64,000 nt of DNA, taken from positions 372,001 through 436,000 of the forward strand of contig NZ_PPSL01000004.1 in NCBI RefSeq assembly GCF_002954265.1, read 5' to 3'. Source of the DNA: Flavipsychrobacter stenotrophus (GTDB lineage Bacteria; Bacteroidota; Bacteroidia; Chitinophagales; Chitinophagaceae). The notes below the pieces were generated by a model. The model saw only the letters and a list, made by a program, of their open reading frames with translations, did not search any database and was not told the DNA's origin. The translations under genes were made by a program, and so were the position numbers. Below are positions 40,817 to 50,191 of the stretch, piece after piece (within the stretch, counting starts at the first letter, position 1; every line of letters begins with the position of its first letter).

Positions 40817-43030
40817 ATGAGTAGATTGGTGCGTATTTTTTTACTGTCCTTCACTTTGCTTTTCCCGGCTCTCTGCTCCCGGGCCAGTCATATTTTTGGG
40901 GGTGAACTATTGTACACGCATCTTTCTGGCAGCCTTTACCGCGTTTCGCTTACCCTTTACGGTGATTGTCAGGCGGATTATAGTTTGTTTAATCAACTGT
41001 ATTCCGCAAGGCCGCGGCTAGAAGTTTGGGATGGTAATGTGTTGGTGAGAGATTCTTTTGTGTTGAAACTCAATCCCGGGTCGGGAATAGAAGTGTCCCC
41101 CGTATGCCCCGGCCAATTGAGTAATACTTTTTGTAATGGTGGTACTTTGCCCGGTGTAAAGCAGTTCGTATATTCAGATACCATCTCGCTGCATCCTTCT
41201 TTCAGGTGGAAGTTTATATTCAAAGGAGTATTGGGCGATGGGTATAATGCGGGTAGGAGTGATAATATTACCAACATCAATTCGCCTACTATCATGCAGA
41301 TAGAGGCATCGCTCGACAACCAGGCAGGCGAAAATTCATCTCCTATATACTCCACCATTCCCACACCATATTACTGTATCAACATACTGCAGCAATACAA
41401 TCATGGCGCTACAGATGCTGATGGCGACTCGCTTGCTTTCAGTCTCGTGCCCGCACTCAATGGGTCATCGGGAATGAATGTCACCTACATCTATCCGCGC
41501 ACGGCGACAGCACCATTGGGCACAGCAGCGGGAGGGTTTCTCTTTAATTCGGTCAACGGGCAGATGACCTTCACCCCCAATCTGGTGCAAGATGCGCTGG
41601 TGGTAAACCGGGTGAGTGAATACCGCAATGGGGTACTCATAGGCACTACTGAGCGGGAAATGGCATTTATTGTGCAGAACAATTGCGATGGGATACCGCC
41701 TGTTGCCAATGTGTCCAGTATTACCGGTGGCATCCTCACTCCGGGTAACGTTATCAATATCTGTGTTGGTCAACCCAATGTAGATTTCACTATTACGCTT
41801 GATAATCCTGATGGTGATGTAACTGATATAACCCCCGTTAACGTGCCATCTACCGCTACGCTGATGGTGAGCTATAACCACACCGCTGCTCCTGTTGTTA
41901 ATTTCAGCTGGGCTACCGGCGGACTGGCTGTAGGGCATTATACCTTTTACCTGAATATTAAGAACAATCATTGTCCGCTGGTCAATACCCAGACAGTAGC
42001 CTACACCATTAATGTAGCCTATCCGCCAACCATGCAGGTAAAGCAAACCTCTGTTACCAATTGCATACACCCGGCAGGAATAGATTATACGATCAACTAT
42101 GGCTTTGCCCCGCGCAACATTATAGTTATGGAGAGTGGGAGCGTGGTGAAGACAATAATAGATAATACTGCCGGCGATACTGTGGTGGTTAAGGACAGCC
42201 TGCCACCGGGGAATTATACCGTAATAGTAAGGTCTGATATGCTTTGTGTAGATTCAGCTTCATTCACCATTTCTGATAGCGGTAGTCTGCCGGTGTCGCC
42301 CGTTACAGTCTCTTATTGCAGGGGCGATGGGTCTTTACCTATCGTTATTGTGCCTATAATGCCGGGTGCTACCATCAACTGGTTCAATACAGATAGTACG
42401 CCACTGCCCGGAGCACCTGTTGTCAATACCTCATCAGAAAATGTGTTCAGCTGGTATTTTATTGAAGACTACAGGGTTTGCTCATCCGGGCCTGTGCCGG
42501 TTACTGCAACGGTGCACCGGCTTCCACATGCCGTGCTATTGAATTTACCGCAGACCATATGCTATGGTGATGCCATATACCTGCAGGCAACGGGGGGCAC
42601 ACAATACACGTGGGAGCCTGTCTCAGATGTAAAGCACGATACGGGCGGGTATTATATTGAGGTGTTGACACCGGTAACGGTAGTAGTACACGCCACAGAT
42701 GAGTTTGGCTGCAAAGACACCACAAGCGTCACTTTTTCAGACATACAAGACTGCTGCCGCTTCTCTTACCCCAATGCATTTACCCCCAATAACGATGGCA
42801 ATAATGATGGCTTCAGGATAGTGACCTGGGGCAATATGCGCGACTATTCGCTTACTATATTCAACCGCTGGGGGCAGCCCGTATTTTTTACCGCCGACCC
42901 TAAAAAAGCCTGGGATGGCACCTTTCATGGTGAGCCCTGCGATATAGGCACCTACTACTACTACCTTAAAGCCGAGTGCCTTACCGGCCCTAAAGAATGG
43001 CATAAAGGTGATGTGATACTGATACGGTAA
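40817..43030 (+). CDS. Gliding/T9SS type B (CHU_C) secreted protein
   Basis: A 737-residue protein. The signal peptide (residues 1-25) precedes ASHIFGGELLYTHLSGSLYR, a common N-terminal motif of large Bacteroidota surface proteins. The middle has PKD/Ig-like beta domains with cysteine pairs. The last about 85 residues are a CHU_C/gliding-motility C-terminal domain: PNAFTPNNDGNNDGFRI, YSLTIFNRWGQPVFFT, AWDGTFHGEPCDIGTYYYYL and a final GDVILIR. It is therefore an extracellular protein exported by the type IX system as type B cargo. Function unknown, probably adhesion. Confidence 0.93.
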   Translation: MSRLVRIFLLSFTLLFPALCSRASHIFGGELLYTHLSGSLYRVSLTLYGDCQADYSLFNQLYSARPRLEVWDGNVLVRDSFVLKLNPGSGIEVSPVCPGQLSNTFCNGGTLPGVKQFVYSDTISLHPSFRWKFIFKGVLGDGYNAGRSDNITNINSPTIMQIEASLDNQAGENSSPIYSTIPTPYYCINILQQYNHGATDADGDSLAFSLVPALNGSSGMNVTYIYPRTATAPLGTAAGGFLFNSVNGQMTFTPNLVQDALVVNRVSEYRNGVLIGTTEREMAFIVQNNCDGIPPVANVSSITGGILTPGNVINICVGQPNVDFTITLDNPDGDVTDITPVNVPSTATLMVSYNHTAAPVVNFSWATGGLAVGHYTFYLNIKNNHCPLVNTQTVAYTINVAYPPTMQVKQTSVTNCIHPAGIDYTINYGFAPRNIIVMESGSVVKTIIDNTAGDTVVVKDSLPPGNYTVIVRSDMLCVDSASFTISDSGSLPVSPVTVSYCRGDGSLPIVIVPIMPGATINWFNTDSTPLPGAPVVNTSSENVFSWYFIEDYRVCSSGPVPVTATVHRLPHAVLLNLPQTICYGDAIYLQATGGTQYTWEPVSDVKHDTGGYYIEVLTPVTVVVHATDEFGCKDTTSVTFSDIQDCCRFSYPNAFTPNNDGNNDGFRIVTWGNMRDYSLTIFNRWGQPVFFTADPKKAWDGTFHGEPCDIGTYYYYLKAECLTGPKEWHKGDVILIR

Positions 43031-43100
43031 TTTGATAATTCGGCAATTTGACAATTCGGCAATGCCTGTGATTTGCAATATGTGCTTGTTTTTGAATTTG

Positions 43101-43475
43101 CTACTCCCTCACACCCCGCAGGGTTATTCCATAATACGCACTACCTGGTGATGCGGGACCAATGATATTTATGTAAATGGAGCTATCTGTAAGCATCATG
43201 TCGTTTTCTACGCCGGAAACTGAATACCGGTACTGGCCGCTGTGTAGCATTTGGAAAGTATCACTGCCCCATAATGCATATTTGGCGGTGTCTACAGTTA
43301 ATGATATTGTGCGGTTGATAGTTGCTCGGTTGGTGTAGCCTGTACCTTTCCAGGAATAAGTATAACTGCTGTCCGTGAGGCGGTAATGGCGCATGTTCAC
43401 TTGTGATAATGTCGTCTTTTTGCAGGAAGCGCTTAAAATGATAGCGGTAATAATAAGAACGAGATAAGGGCGCAT
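43101..43475 (-). CDS. Small lipoprotein of unknown function
   Basis: A 124-residue lipoprotein (MRPYLVLIITAIILSASCKK, Cys18). The remainder is a small all-beta domain (MRHYRLTDSSYTYSWKG, SVSGVENDMMLTDSSIYINI). No family recognised. Convergent with the CHU_C gene, so not in its operon. Confidence 0.75.
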   Translation of the reverse strand: MRPYLVLIITAIILSASCKKTTLSQVNMRHYRLTDSSYTYSWKGTGYTNRATINRTISLTVDTAKYALWGSDTFQMLHSGQYRYSVSGVENDMMLTDSSIYINIIGPASPGSAYYGITLRGVRE

Positions 43476-43588
43476 AATGAAGGTATTAACATAATAAATT
43501 TAAGCCTTGTTTCAGAGATATCCAAAATATGAAGAGGTCATGCCAGCACTATTCATATAATGTGTAGTTTTATACCAAAGCCAACTAA

Positions 43589-45325
43589 ATGAAGCAACTG
43601 CTACTTTTATTATCAGGTATATTTTTTCTTTTCGCATCGCAGGGCACTGCACAAACCGCTATTACCTGTTCCGATACTATTGCAGCACAGGTTATGATGG
43701 GCAATTATGATCCTGCTGCTTTTATGGCTACTGCCGTTATTAACGACCATAACTCCATCAGCAATGGCATACATAGTGGGGTGTCGGCTGATACGCTGCA
43801 TAGCTACCTCAGTAAATTACAGACATTTTACACCCGCAATTCAGCGTCAGATACCGTTTCTAATACCATAGGTATAGGTGCTGCCCGCAGGTGGGTGTTG
43901 GCTAAATTTAAACAGATAGGCGCACAGAATGATAATCGCCTGAGACCCTGCTATTTGCAGTTCGACCAATTGATGTGCACGGTGAATCAGCACCGGAATA
44001 TTATGGCCGTCCTTCCCGGTATGGATACCAGCGATAGGTCGATCATCATTATAGAAGGTCATATTGACAGCCGTAGTGCAGACCTGTGCGACACCGCAAT
44101 AGTAGCGCAGGGAATGGAAGACAACGCAACGGGCACGGCATTGGTGATAGAGCTGGCAAGGGTAATGAGCCGTTATAGTTACAACCATACAATAGTGTTT
44201 ATGGTGACTATTGGCGAAGAGCAGGGGCTGTATGGCGCACAGGCTTTTGTGAACTATGCTAATCTGCATGGAATAAAGATAAAGGCAGTATTGAACAATG
44301 ATGTTATAGGTGGAGTGATCTGCGGGCATACTTCTTCGGCCCCCAGCTGTTCTGGCGAGGGTACGATCGATAGCACTCACGTGCGGTTGTTCTCTTCTGG
44401 TGGGTTCAATTCTTTTCATAAAGGACTGGCACGCTATATAAAGCTTGAATATAACGAACGTATTTTACCAACTGCCGCAATGCCAATGGGCATAAGTATT
44501 ATGACTCCTGCCGACCGCACGGGGCGCGGAGGAGACCATATTCCTTTTCATAATGCCGGTTTTACTGCTATGCGGTTTACTGCCGCAAATGAAAGCGGTG
44601 ATGCCAATGTAACTGACACTGCATACCACGACAGGCAGCACACTTCACGCGACAGCCTGGGCTTAGATACTAATGGAGATGGTATCTACGATAGTTTTTA
44701 TGTAGACTTTAATTACCTGGCACGTAATACCATTATTAATGGCAATGTAGCAGGTATGATAGCTATAAGTCCTGCTGTTCCTGATTTTACAATGACATCG
44801 GGGATCGGCAGCTTCACTGTGAACATTACTACGCACCCCGAATACCTGCATTATAAAGTAGGCGTGCGCACCACCACCTACGACTGGGATTCTGTCTATG
44901 AGTTTTCCGGGGCTATCACACAGACCATTGCTGTGCCTGCCGCAGGTACTTATGAGGTGAGCGTAGCATCGGTAGATGCCAATGGGGTAGAGAGTATGTT
45001 CTCTAAAGAGATCATGAAGGTGGTGGGTGTGGAAAATATCGCTGCTGTAAAACCCGCTGTAGAGTTGTTGCAGAACAAGCCCAATCCATCGGATGAGGCA
45101 ACAATGATATCGGTAGTAGTTAGTGAAGCGTTTACTTATAGGGAAGCATACATTGATATTACTGACCTTAACGGCAAGTTAGTGGAACGAAAGCCCGTTA
45201 CGCTTAACACAGGCGTTAACGAATTACTTTATGAACACGGCTACCATGCTTCAGGCACGTATGTATACACCTTGGTTATAGATAACGTGAAGGTACAGAG
45301 TAAGAAAATGGTGTTTGTAAATTGA
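43589..45325 (+). CDS. M28-family zinc aminopeptidase with T9SS type A sorting domain
   Basis: A 578-residue protein with signal peptide (MKQLLLLLSGIFFLFASQGT, then AQ). The M28 metal ligands are all visible: His158 in EGHIDSRS, Asp178 in GMEDNATGTA, catalytic Glu210 and ligand Glu211 in TIGEEQGLYG, Asp238 in LNNDVIGG and His317 in GGDHIPFHNAG. An Fn3-like domain follows (about 410-480). The end is a type A C-terminal domain: LLQNKPNPSDEATMISV, AYIDITDLNGKLVERKPV, GTYVYTLVIDNVKVQSKKMV. It is an exported aminopeptidase delivered by the type IX system. Confidence 0.95.
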   Translation: MKQLLLLLSGIFFLFASQGTAQTAITCSDTIAAQVMMGNYDPAAFMATAVINDHNSISNGIHSGVSADTLHSYLSKLQTFYTRNSASDTVSNTIGIGAARRWVLAKFKQIGAQNDNRLRPCYLQFDQLMCTVNQHRNIMAVLPGMDTSDRSIIIIEGHIDSRSADLCDTAIVAQGMEDNATGTALVIELARVMSRYSYNHTIVFMVTIGEEQGLYGAQAFVNYANLHGIKIKAVLNNDVIGGVICGHTSSAPSCSGEGTIDSTHVRLFSSGGFNSFHKGLARYIKLEYNERILPTAAMPMGISIMTPADRTGRGGDHIPFHNAGFTAMRFTAANESGDANVTDTAYHDRQHTSRDSLGLDTNGDGIYDSFYVDFNYLARNTIINGNVAGMIAISPAVPDFTMTSGIGSFTVNITTHPEYLHYKVGVRTTTYDWDSVYEFSGAITQTIAVPAAGTYEVSVASVDANGVESMFSKEIMKVVGVENIAAVKPAVELLQNKPNPSDEATMISVVVSEAFTYREAYIDITDLNGKLVERKPVTLNTGVNELLYEHGYHASGTYVYTLVIDNVKVQSKKMVFVN

Positions 45326-45381
45326 AAAGGAATGTGGTGAAATGTAGTAATGTGGTCGGGTCGAATTAAGACTGCATTCAA

Positions 45382-46326
45382 TTATATCGACAAATTAACT
45401 ACCTCTCCCTTCATAAATCCTGGCTTATCTGTGCGCACTATGAGGGTTTGTCCGGCAATGAATACTTCCAGTTCGTAATGGCCGCCATAGAATAGTACCT
45501 TGGTTATTTTGGCTTTCAGTCCTTCGGCATCATTGGGTAGTATGGTTATTTCTTCGGGGCGCACGTATGCTTTGCGGCCAAAACCACCGGGTAGCATGGT
45601 GGCCAGTTCCAGGGAAATGAGATTGTACTTGCCCAGTAGTCCGGCTACATAAGTGTTTACGGGAGAGCGGTATACATCCATAGGTTCGCCACGCTGTACT
45701 ATTTTACCATTCTGCATCACAAGTAGTTCATCGGCCCATGGCAGCAGGTCCAGCGGATCGTGAGAAATAAGCATACAGGTGATACGCATACGCTCACTGG
45801 CAAAGTCTACTACTGCCTTCAGCGTGGTTTTGTGGATGAGGTCCATATTAGAGAACGGCTCATCCAGTAGCAACAATTTCGGCGTTTGGGTGATCAACCT
45901 GGCCAATGCTACACGTTGGCGTTCACCACCGCTCAGTGTCTGGCATTGGCGGGTGAGCAGGTGCTTTATGTGGCATACATCTACCAGTGCGTCAAAAGAA
46001 TCTTTGAGCAGGTTATTGGCATACATCAATTCTTCCTCTACCCGGTAATTATTGCGTAGTTCAAAGTGCTGAGAGAGGTAGGCAATGCCCTTGTGGCCTG
46101 CCATTAGTTTTTCGTTGACACCTTTTACCGGACGGTCTTCAAAAAGTACCTCGCCGCTATCCGCTTGTCCCAGTCCGGCTACAATACGTAGCAGGGTCGT
46201 CTTCCCGCTTCCTGTTTCACCGGCAATAGCTATTTTCTGCATCCGCTCCAGCGTAAAGCTCACGTTGTTCACCACCGTTTCGGTGCCATGCTTCTTAACT
46301 ATGTTGGCTACTCTGAGCAAGCTCAT
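45382..46326 (-). CDS. ABC transporter ATP-binding protein with TOBE domain, orphan
   Basis: A 314-residue ATPase: Walker A AGETGSGKTTLL, Q-loop YLSQHFEL, signature LSGGERQRVALA, Walker B LLLLDEPFSNMD and H-loop LISHDPLDLL. About residues 240-314 form a TOBE-like domain (KAYVRPEEITILP, LYGGHYELEVFIAGQTLIVR), placing it in the Pot/Fbp/CysA-type importer group. No permease or binding protein is adjacent, so its partners must be elsewhere. The transported solute cannot be named. Confidence 0.92.
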   Translation of the reverse strand: MSLLRVANIVKKHGTETVVNNVSFTLERMQKIAIAGETGSGKTTLLRIVAGLGQADSGEVLFEDRPVKGVNEKLMAGHKGIAYLSQHFELRNNYRVEEELMYANNLLKDSFDALVDVCHIKHLLTRQCQTLSGGERQRVALARLITQTPKLLLLDEPFSNMDLIHKTTLKAVVDFASERMRITCMLISHDPLDLLPWADELLVMQNGKIVQRGEPMDVYRSPVNTYVAGLLGKYNLISLELATMLPGGFGRKAYVRPEEITILPNDAEGLKAKITKVLFYGGHYELEVFIAGQTLIVRTDKPGFMKGEVVNLSI

Positions 46327-46471
46327 TTTTAGGGGAAGACGATTGATTAAGTGTGCAAATATAAGGGATAAGCTGTTGGGCTATATGGTATTCATTAACC
46401 TTAATTAATGTGCATGCTCCTATATCTTGTACCAATTTGCTGAACTTTACTGTAAATACGCTCTGAATTCT

Positions 46472-47413
46472 ATGAATAAACCCCTCAAGCGCTGCCTATG
46501 GGCTGTGGTTATTATCTTTATAGCGGCCAATGCAGTTGCGGCCATGCATGCTTATAAGTTTACTCATTACAGCACAGCTGGTCAACGGGTAAGTGAACTT
46601 GGGTTGAGTCTGCCGCAGAAGTTAAAGCTTGTTGTCACAGGGGTAGACTTGCCCCGCCCTGAAAATACAGCCTTTCCGCAGCACCCTTTTACAGCAGTTA
46701 CCATACCCAGTAATGTGCCGCTAGGGTGTTGGTATATTCCATCGATAACGCTACAGTCGAAGGGGACTGTAATCATCTTTCATGGGTATTCTTCTAACAA
46801 AAGCTCGCTGACAGGCAGGGCAGAGCCATTTCTGCAAGATGGCTATAATTGCCTGTTGGTAGATTTTATGGGGTCGGGCACTTCGGGTGGCAATGCTACC
46901 ACCATAGGCTTTAAGGAAGCATGGGAAGTGAAGGACTGTTTTGAATACATCAAAGCGCAAGGGGAGCCTCATATTTTCCTCTACGGCTCATCAATGGGCG
47001 CGGTAGCCATAATGAAAGCCATCAGCGACGAACACATAGCGCCTAAAGCCATAATCATAGAATGTCCTTTTGCCAGTATGTATGAGACAGTTGCTATCAG
47101 GTTTAAGAATATGGGTATACCCACATTCCCTATGGCACATCTGCTCATGTTCTGGGGTGGGGTAGAGAATGGATTCTGGGCATATGGCCATAATCCTTCT
47201 GAATATGCTAAGCATATTCATTGTCCGGTATTGCTGCAATATGGTGAAAAAGACGAGCGCGTGGCCCGTAATGAAACAGACCACATTTTCGCCAATCTTC
47301 ATGGACCCAAACAATTGATCACTTATCCTTTGGCTGGTCACGACGACTACCACCGGCAATACGGCAGGCATTGGGCCAGCAACATGACGACATTCCTGGA
47401 TCAAATAAAATAG
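46472..47413 (+). CDS. Alpha/beta hydrolase, membrane-anchored
   Basis: A 313-residue protein from ATG 46472; the 46427 start is a TTG with no support. One N-terminal membrane helix (AVVIIFIAANAVAAMHAY) anchors a periplasmic or cytoplasmic hydrolase. The fold shows GTVIIFHGYSSNKSSLTG (oxyanion loop), VDFMGSGTSGGNATT, nucleophile Ser174 in YGSSMGAVA, an acid in YGEKDERVARNETD and His in LAGHDDYHRQYG. It resembles YqiK/BEM46-like serine hydrolases. Substrate unknown. It precedes a GT-C-like gene by 70 bp. Confidence 0.88.
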   Translation: MNKPLKRCLWAVVIIFIAANAVAAMHAYKFTHYSTAGQRVSELGLSLPQKLKLVVTGVDLPRPENTAFPQHPFTAVTIPSNVPLGCWYIPSITLQSKGTVIIFHGYSSNKSSLTGRAEPFLQDGYNCLLVDFMGSGTSGGNATTIGFKEAWEVKDCFEYIKAQGEPHIFLYGSSMGAVAIMKAISDEHIAPKAIIIECPFASMYETVAIRFKNMGIPTFPMAHLLMFWGGVENGFWAYGHNPSEYAKHIHCPVLLQYGEKDERVARNETDHIFANLHGPKQLITYPLAGHDDYHRQYGRHWASNMTTFLDQIK

Positions 47414-47483
47414 CACGTACTACGGGCTGTTTTCTTTTATAGCTCATTATAGCTACTTTTATCTCCATGCTAACTCCCGGTCT

Positions 47484-49001
47484 ATGAATACTATCAACAG
47501 CAAAATACAAGGTGCGGCGCGGGTAATAACCCTCGTGTCACTGCTTTTTCTTATTGTTATCGGGGGCATTATGGTTGCGGTAGAAATAAGACCATTCTGG
47601 GTAGATGAGTGGTTCATTATCTACAATCTGAAAACGAGGGCTGCCGGCGATATGTTTACCAAGCTGGAATTTATGCAGCAGTTCCCCCGCACCTATCTGG
47701 CGTCATTAAAGCGATTCACTGCATTCTTTAACTACAGTTATAGCTCACTCAGGTTGCCATCTTACCTGGTTAGTTTATTCAGTATGGCACTTGTGTGGAA
47801 GGTAATGAAGCGCATCTTTGAACCGGCAGTATATACTCGCTATTTGTTGACATTGGTGCTGATCTCGTCATTTACCTTCCTTAAGTACTATGTAGAAATG
47901 AAGCAGTATCCTATGGATATACTGATGAGTGTAGTGGCGCTCTGGCAGTTGTTGGAGCTACTGGAAATAGATAAAATACAAACGGGTTTTGCAATGCGCT
48001 ATGCGTTGTTGTGTCAGAGTTTTGCGGTAGTGCCCTTCTTTAGCTATACCTATTTATTGGCTATCGCGCCTGTGTATGGTGTCTTGTTTCTGCAGGCTAT
48101 CTCAGTCATCAGATCCAATGCCGATGTGGGTGTGAAATCAAAAACGCTGATCAGACAATGGGTGCCCCTCATCATAGGTTTGGCAAGCATTGCGACCTTC
48201 TATAACATAGACGTGCGCCAACTAGCCACCGACGCTGTTATGTACGATCGCTGGAATTTCATTATGTTGGATAACAACCACAAGGTGCTTTCCTTTTTTA
48301 TGAGTGCATATAGTCTATTTGCCCAGGTGGGCACCGGAGATCTGTTTGAAAATGTATTTGGGGTACTGGGTGTAGTTTCTTTTATAGCGGGTGCAGTGCA
48401 AGTAATTAAAGGTTGGTTGCGTAAAGAGCAGTCGCTTGACATACAGTTGAGGTTGTACAGTATTCTTGTAGTATGTGTGGCATTGGTGCTCTTTTTGCTA
48501 AAGAAATTGCCATTGGGCACGCCCAGGCTCAATGTATTTACTGTTCCTTCTATTACGCTACTGATCATCTATGGCATTAACAGCTTGCCGGTTAAGTGGA
48601 GTAAGGTGCAAATAGCGATAGCCTCTTTGTTGTATCTGGGTTTAGCGGGTAATGTATTTGTAACCTACTTCAACTACTTCAGCAGTGAAGAGTATGGTAA
48701 ACAACAGAAGATATATACCAATACCACAATAGCCATACAGCGCGCGCAATCATCACGTATGCCGATATTCGTGTTGCCCGGAATTGCCTATCCTTACGAA
48801 ACACCGGTAATAGATGCAGGTAAGCCCGACCCTGCAATATGGGTACTGCAAACATTTCCTGCGTACAATATGCAACAGCAGTTACCCGTTTATCCTATTT
48901 ATCCGGGTAAGGACCTGCATGACACCTGGCAGAAGATTGGAGCAGGGCCCGATAGTGCGCTCGTTGGCGATGGGGTAGATTGGCGTGTTATGGGTAGGTA
49001 A
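47484..49001 (+). CDS. GT-C-like polytopic membrane protein
   Basis: A 505-residue protein with about eleven membrane helices. The first extracytoplasmic loop holds PFWVDEWFIIYNLKTR, an acidic D-E motif where ArnT/PMT-type glycosyltransferases bind metal, and helix 4 is followed by FLKYYVEMKQYPMD, similar to the second conserved loop of the same group. A transferase of sugars from a polyprenyl carrier is the best guess. It follows the hydrolase gene in the same direction. Confidence 0.78.
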   Translation: MNTINSKIQGAARVITLVSLLFLIVIGGIMVAVEIRPFWVDEWFIIYNLKTRAAGDMFTKLEFMQQFPRTYLASLKRFTAFFNYSYSSLRLPSYLVSLFSMALVWKVMKRIFEPAVYTRYLLTLVLISSFTFLKYYVEMKQYPMDILMSVVALWQLLELLEIDKIQTGFAMRYALLCQSFAVVPFFSYTYLLAIAPVYGVLFLQAISVIRSNADVGVKSKTLIRQWVPLIIGLASIATFYNIDVRQLATDAVMYDRWNFIMLDNNHKVLSFFMSAYSLFAQVGTGDLFENVFGVLGVVSFIAGAVQVIKGWLRKEQSLDIQLRLYSILVVCVALVLFLLKKLPLGTPRLNVFTVPSITLLIIYGINSLPVKWSKVQIAIASLLYLGLAGNVFVTYFNYFSSEEYGKQQKIYTNTTIAIQRAQSSRMPIFVLPGIAYPYETPVIDAGKPDPAIWVLQTFPAYNMQQQLPVYPIYPGKDLHDTWQKIGAGPDSALVGDGVDWRVMGR

Positions 49002-49215
49002 CGTCTCCCGTAGATCAGTGTATTTCATTTGATTTCCTCAATAGTGTGTTTCGTTATATTCATGAAGCATTGGTCGGCCAAATTGTGAATAGTAGTCATT
49101 ATTTTTGTGGGCTACGGGAAAACCATTAGTAATTCTAAAGTTGGAATATGGGCGATTGGCATGATTTATATTAGAGTGAAGTGAACCTTACCTTAACCAT
49201 CAATTACCATGTACC

Positions 49216-49656
49216 ATGAACCAACGTGACAACGAAATAGATATTTTACTGGCAGATGACGATCCGGAAGACGTATTTATATTTGAAACCGCGCTGCAGG
49301 ATGCAGAGATAGGCTATGTGCTGAGACACGCCAATAATGGAGAAGCACTTTTTGTGCTGCTTAAAGATAAGCTCCCCTATATTTTATTCCTCGACATTAA
49401 TATGCCCTGCAAAGATGGTGTGGCGTGTATAACAGAAATTAGAAAGAACCGCGAATTTGACAACCTGCCGGTAGTAATGTATACCTCCAATCTTTCTGCC
49501 AAAGTAGTAGACGAATGCTTTGAAAAAGGAGCTAACCTCTATATGGCTAAGTCCTTTACCTTCAATACCCTTATTCAGAACCTTAAAAAGGTATTTGCTA
49601 TTGATTGGGAAGATTACCTGCACTACCCGCCTAAGAGTAGGTTTGTACTTAGTTAA
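49216..49656 (+). CDS. Stand-alone receiver-domain response regulator
   Basis: A 146-residue single receiver domain of the Rcp1/CheY-like type: the acidic pocket ADDDPEDV (Asp14-16), phospho-acceptor Asp60 in LFLDINMPCKDG, Thr90 in VVMYTSN and Lys112 in MAKSF. There is no output domain, so it acts by protein contact. No kinase gene is adjacent. The only H-box proteins in the window (8299-9270 and 22326-23777) lack kinase domains, so any link with them is speculation. Confidence 0.93.
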   Translation: MNQRDNEIDILLADDDPEDVFIFETALQDAEIGYVLRHANNGEALFVLLKDKLPYILFLDINMPCKDGVACITEIRKNREFDNLPVVMYTSNLSAKVVDECFEKGANLYMAKSFTFNTLIQNLKKVFAIDWEDYLHYPPKSRFVLS

Positions 49657-49685
49657 CCCATTTGTCATCACAGGAGTCCGGGTGA

Positions 49686-50033
49686 TCAGATAAGTTCGCT
49701 CAATTCCTTTTCATTCCACCCCAGGTAAAATTTACCATTGCCAAAGTCCCACAACGGACGCTTGATGAGCGAATTATGCTTCATCATCAGGGCTATAGCC
49801 TTAGTCTTGTCTGTAACACCTGCCTTTTCTTCAGCGGTAAGTTCCTTATAAGTAGTGCTGCGTAGGTTCACCACCTTATCTAACGGCAGCTGTTTCAGCC
49901 ATTCCGTTATTGTAGCCTTGTCAATGCCCGACTCCTTGTAGTTGTGAAACACATATTCCGTTCCCCTTGCATCCAGCCACTTAAGGGCTTTTTGCATAGT
50001 ATCACAGTTCTTTATGCCGTAAATGGTGATCAT
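49686..50033 (-). CDS. ArsC/Spx/YffB-family thioredoxin-fold protein
   Basis: A 115-residue protein with the ArsC/YffB fold: TIYGIKNCDTMQKALKWLDA with a single Cys10 (CxxM instead of CxxC), HNYKESGIDKATITEWL, and the C-terminal NSLIKRPLWDFG, which matches the RP motif of Spx and arsenate reductases. The extra catalytic Cys of true thioredoxin-linked ArsC is absent, so it is more likely YffB/Spx-like with an unknown role. Convergent with the response regulator. Confidence 0.9.
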   Translation of the reverse strand: MITIYGIKNCDTMQKALKWLDARGTEYVFHNYKESGIDKATITEWLKQLPLDKVVNLRSTTYKELTAEEKAGVTDKTKAIALMMKHNSLIKRPLWDFGNGKFYLGWNEKELSELI

Positions 50034-50131
50034 GGGTACGAAGGTAAGGAAATGAGGAAGCCTCGACTTCTCTCGAAAGCCTTTTTCTTTTTGTTCTCCA
50101 TTAGTGACTTGAAGTGCCGTCTATAAAATAC

Positions 50132-50163
50132 AAAGAGCGCCTCCGTTGCCGGGGCGCCCTTTA
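50132..50163 (-). terminator. Terminator of paralogue 1, covarying with the copy at 53463
   Basis: AAAGAGCGCC-T-CC...GG-G-GGCGC-CCTTT forms a 12-bp stem with one mismatch. At 53463-53493 a C-G pair of this stem is T-A. Confidence 0.75.
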
Positions 50164-50191
50164 TAGATTTCATTACATTTATTTTCAAAGA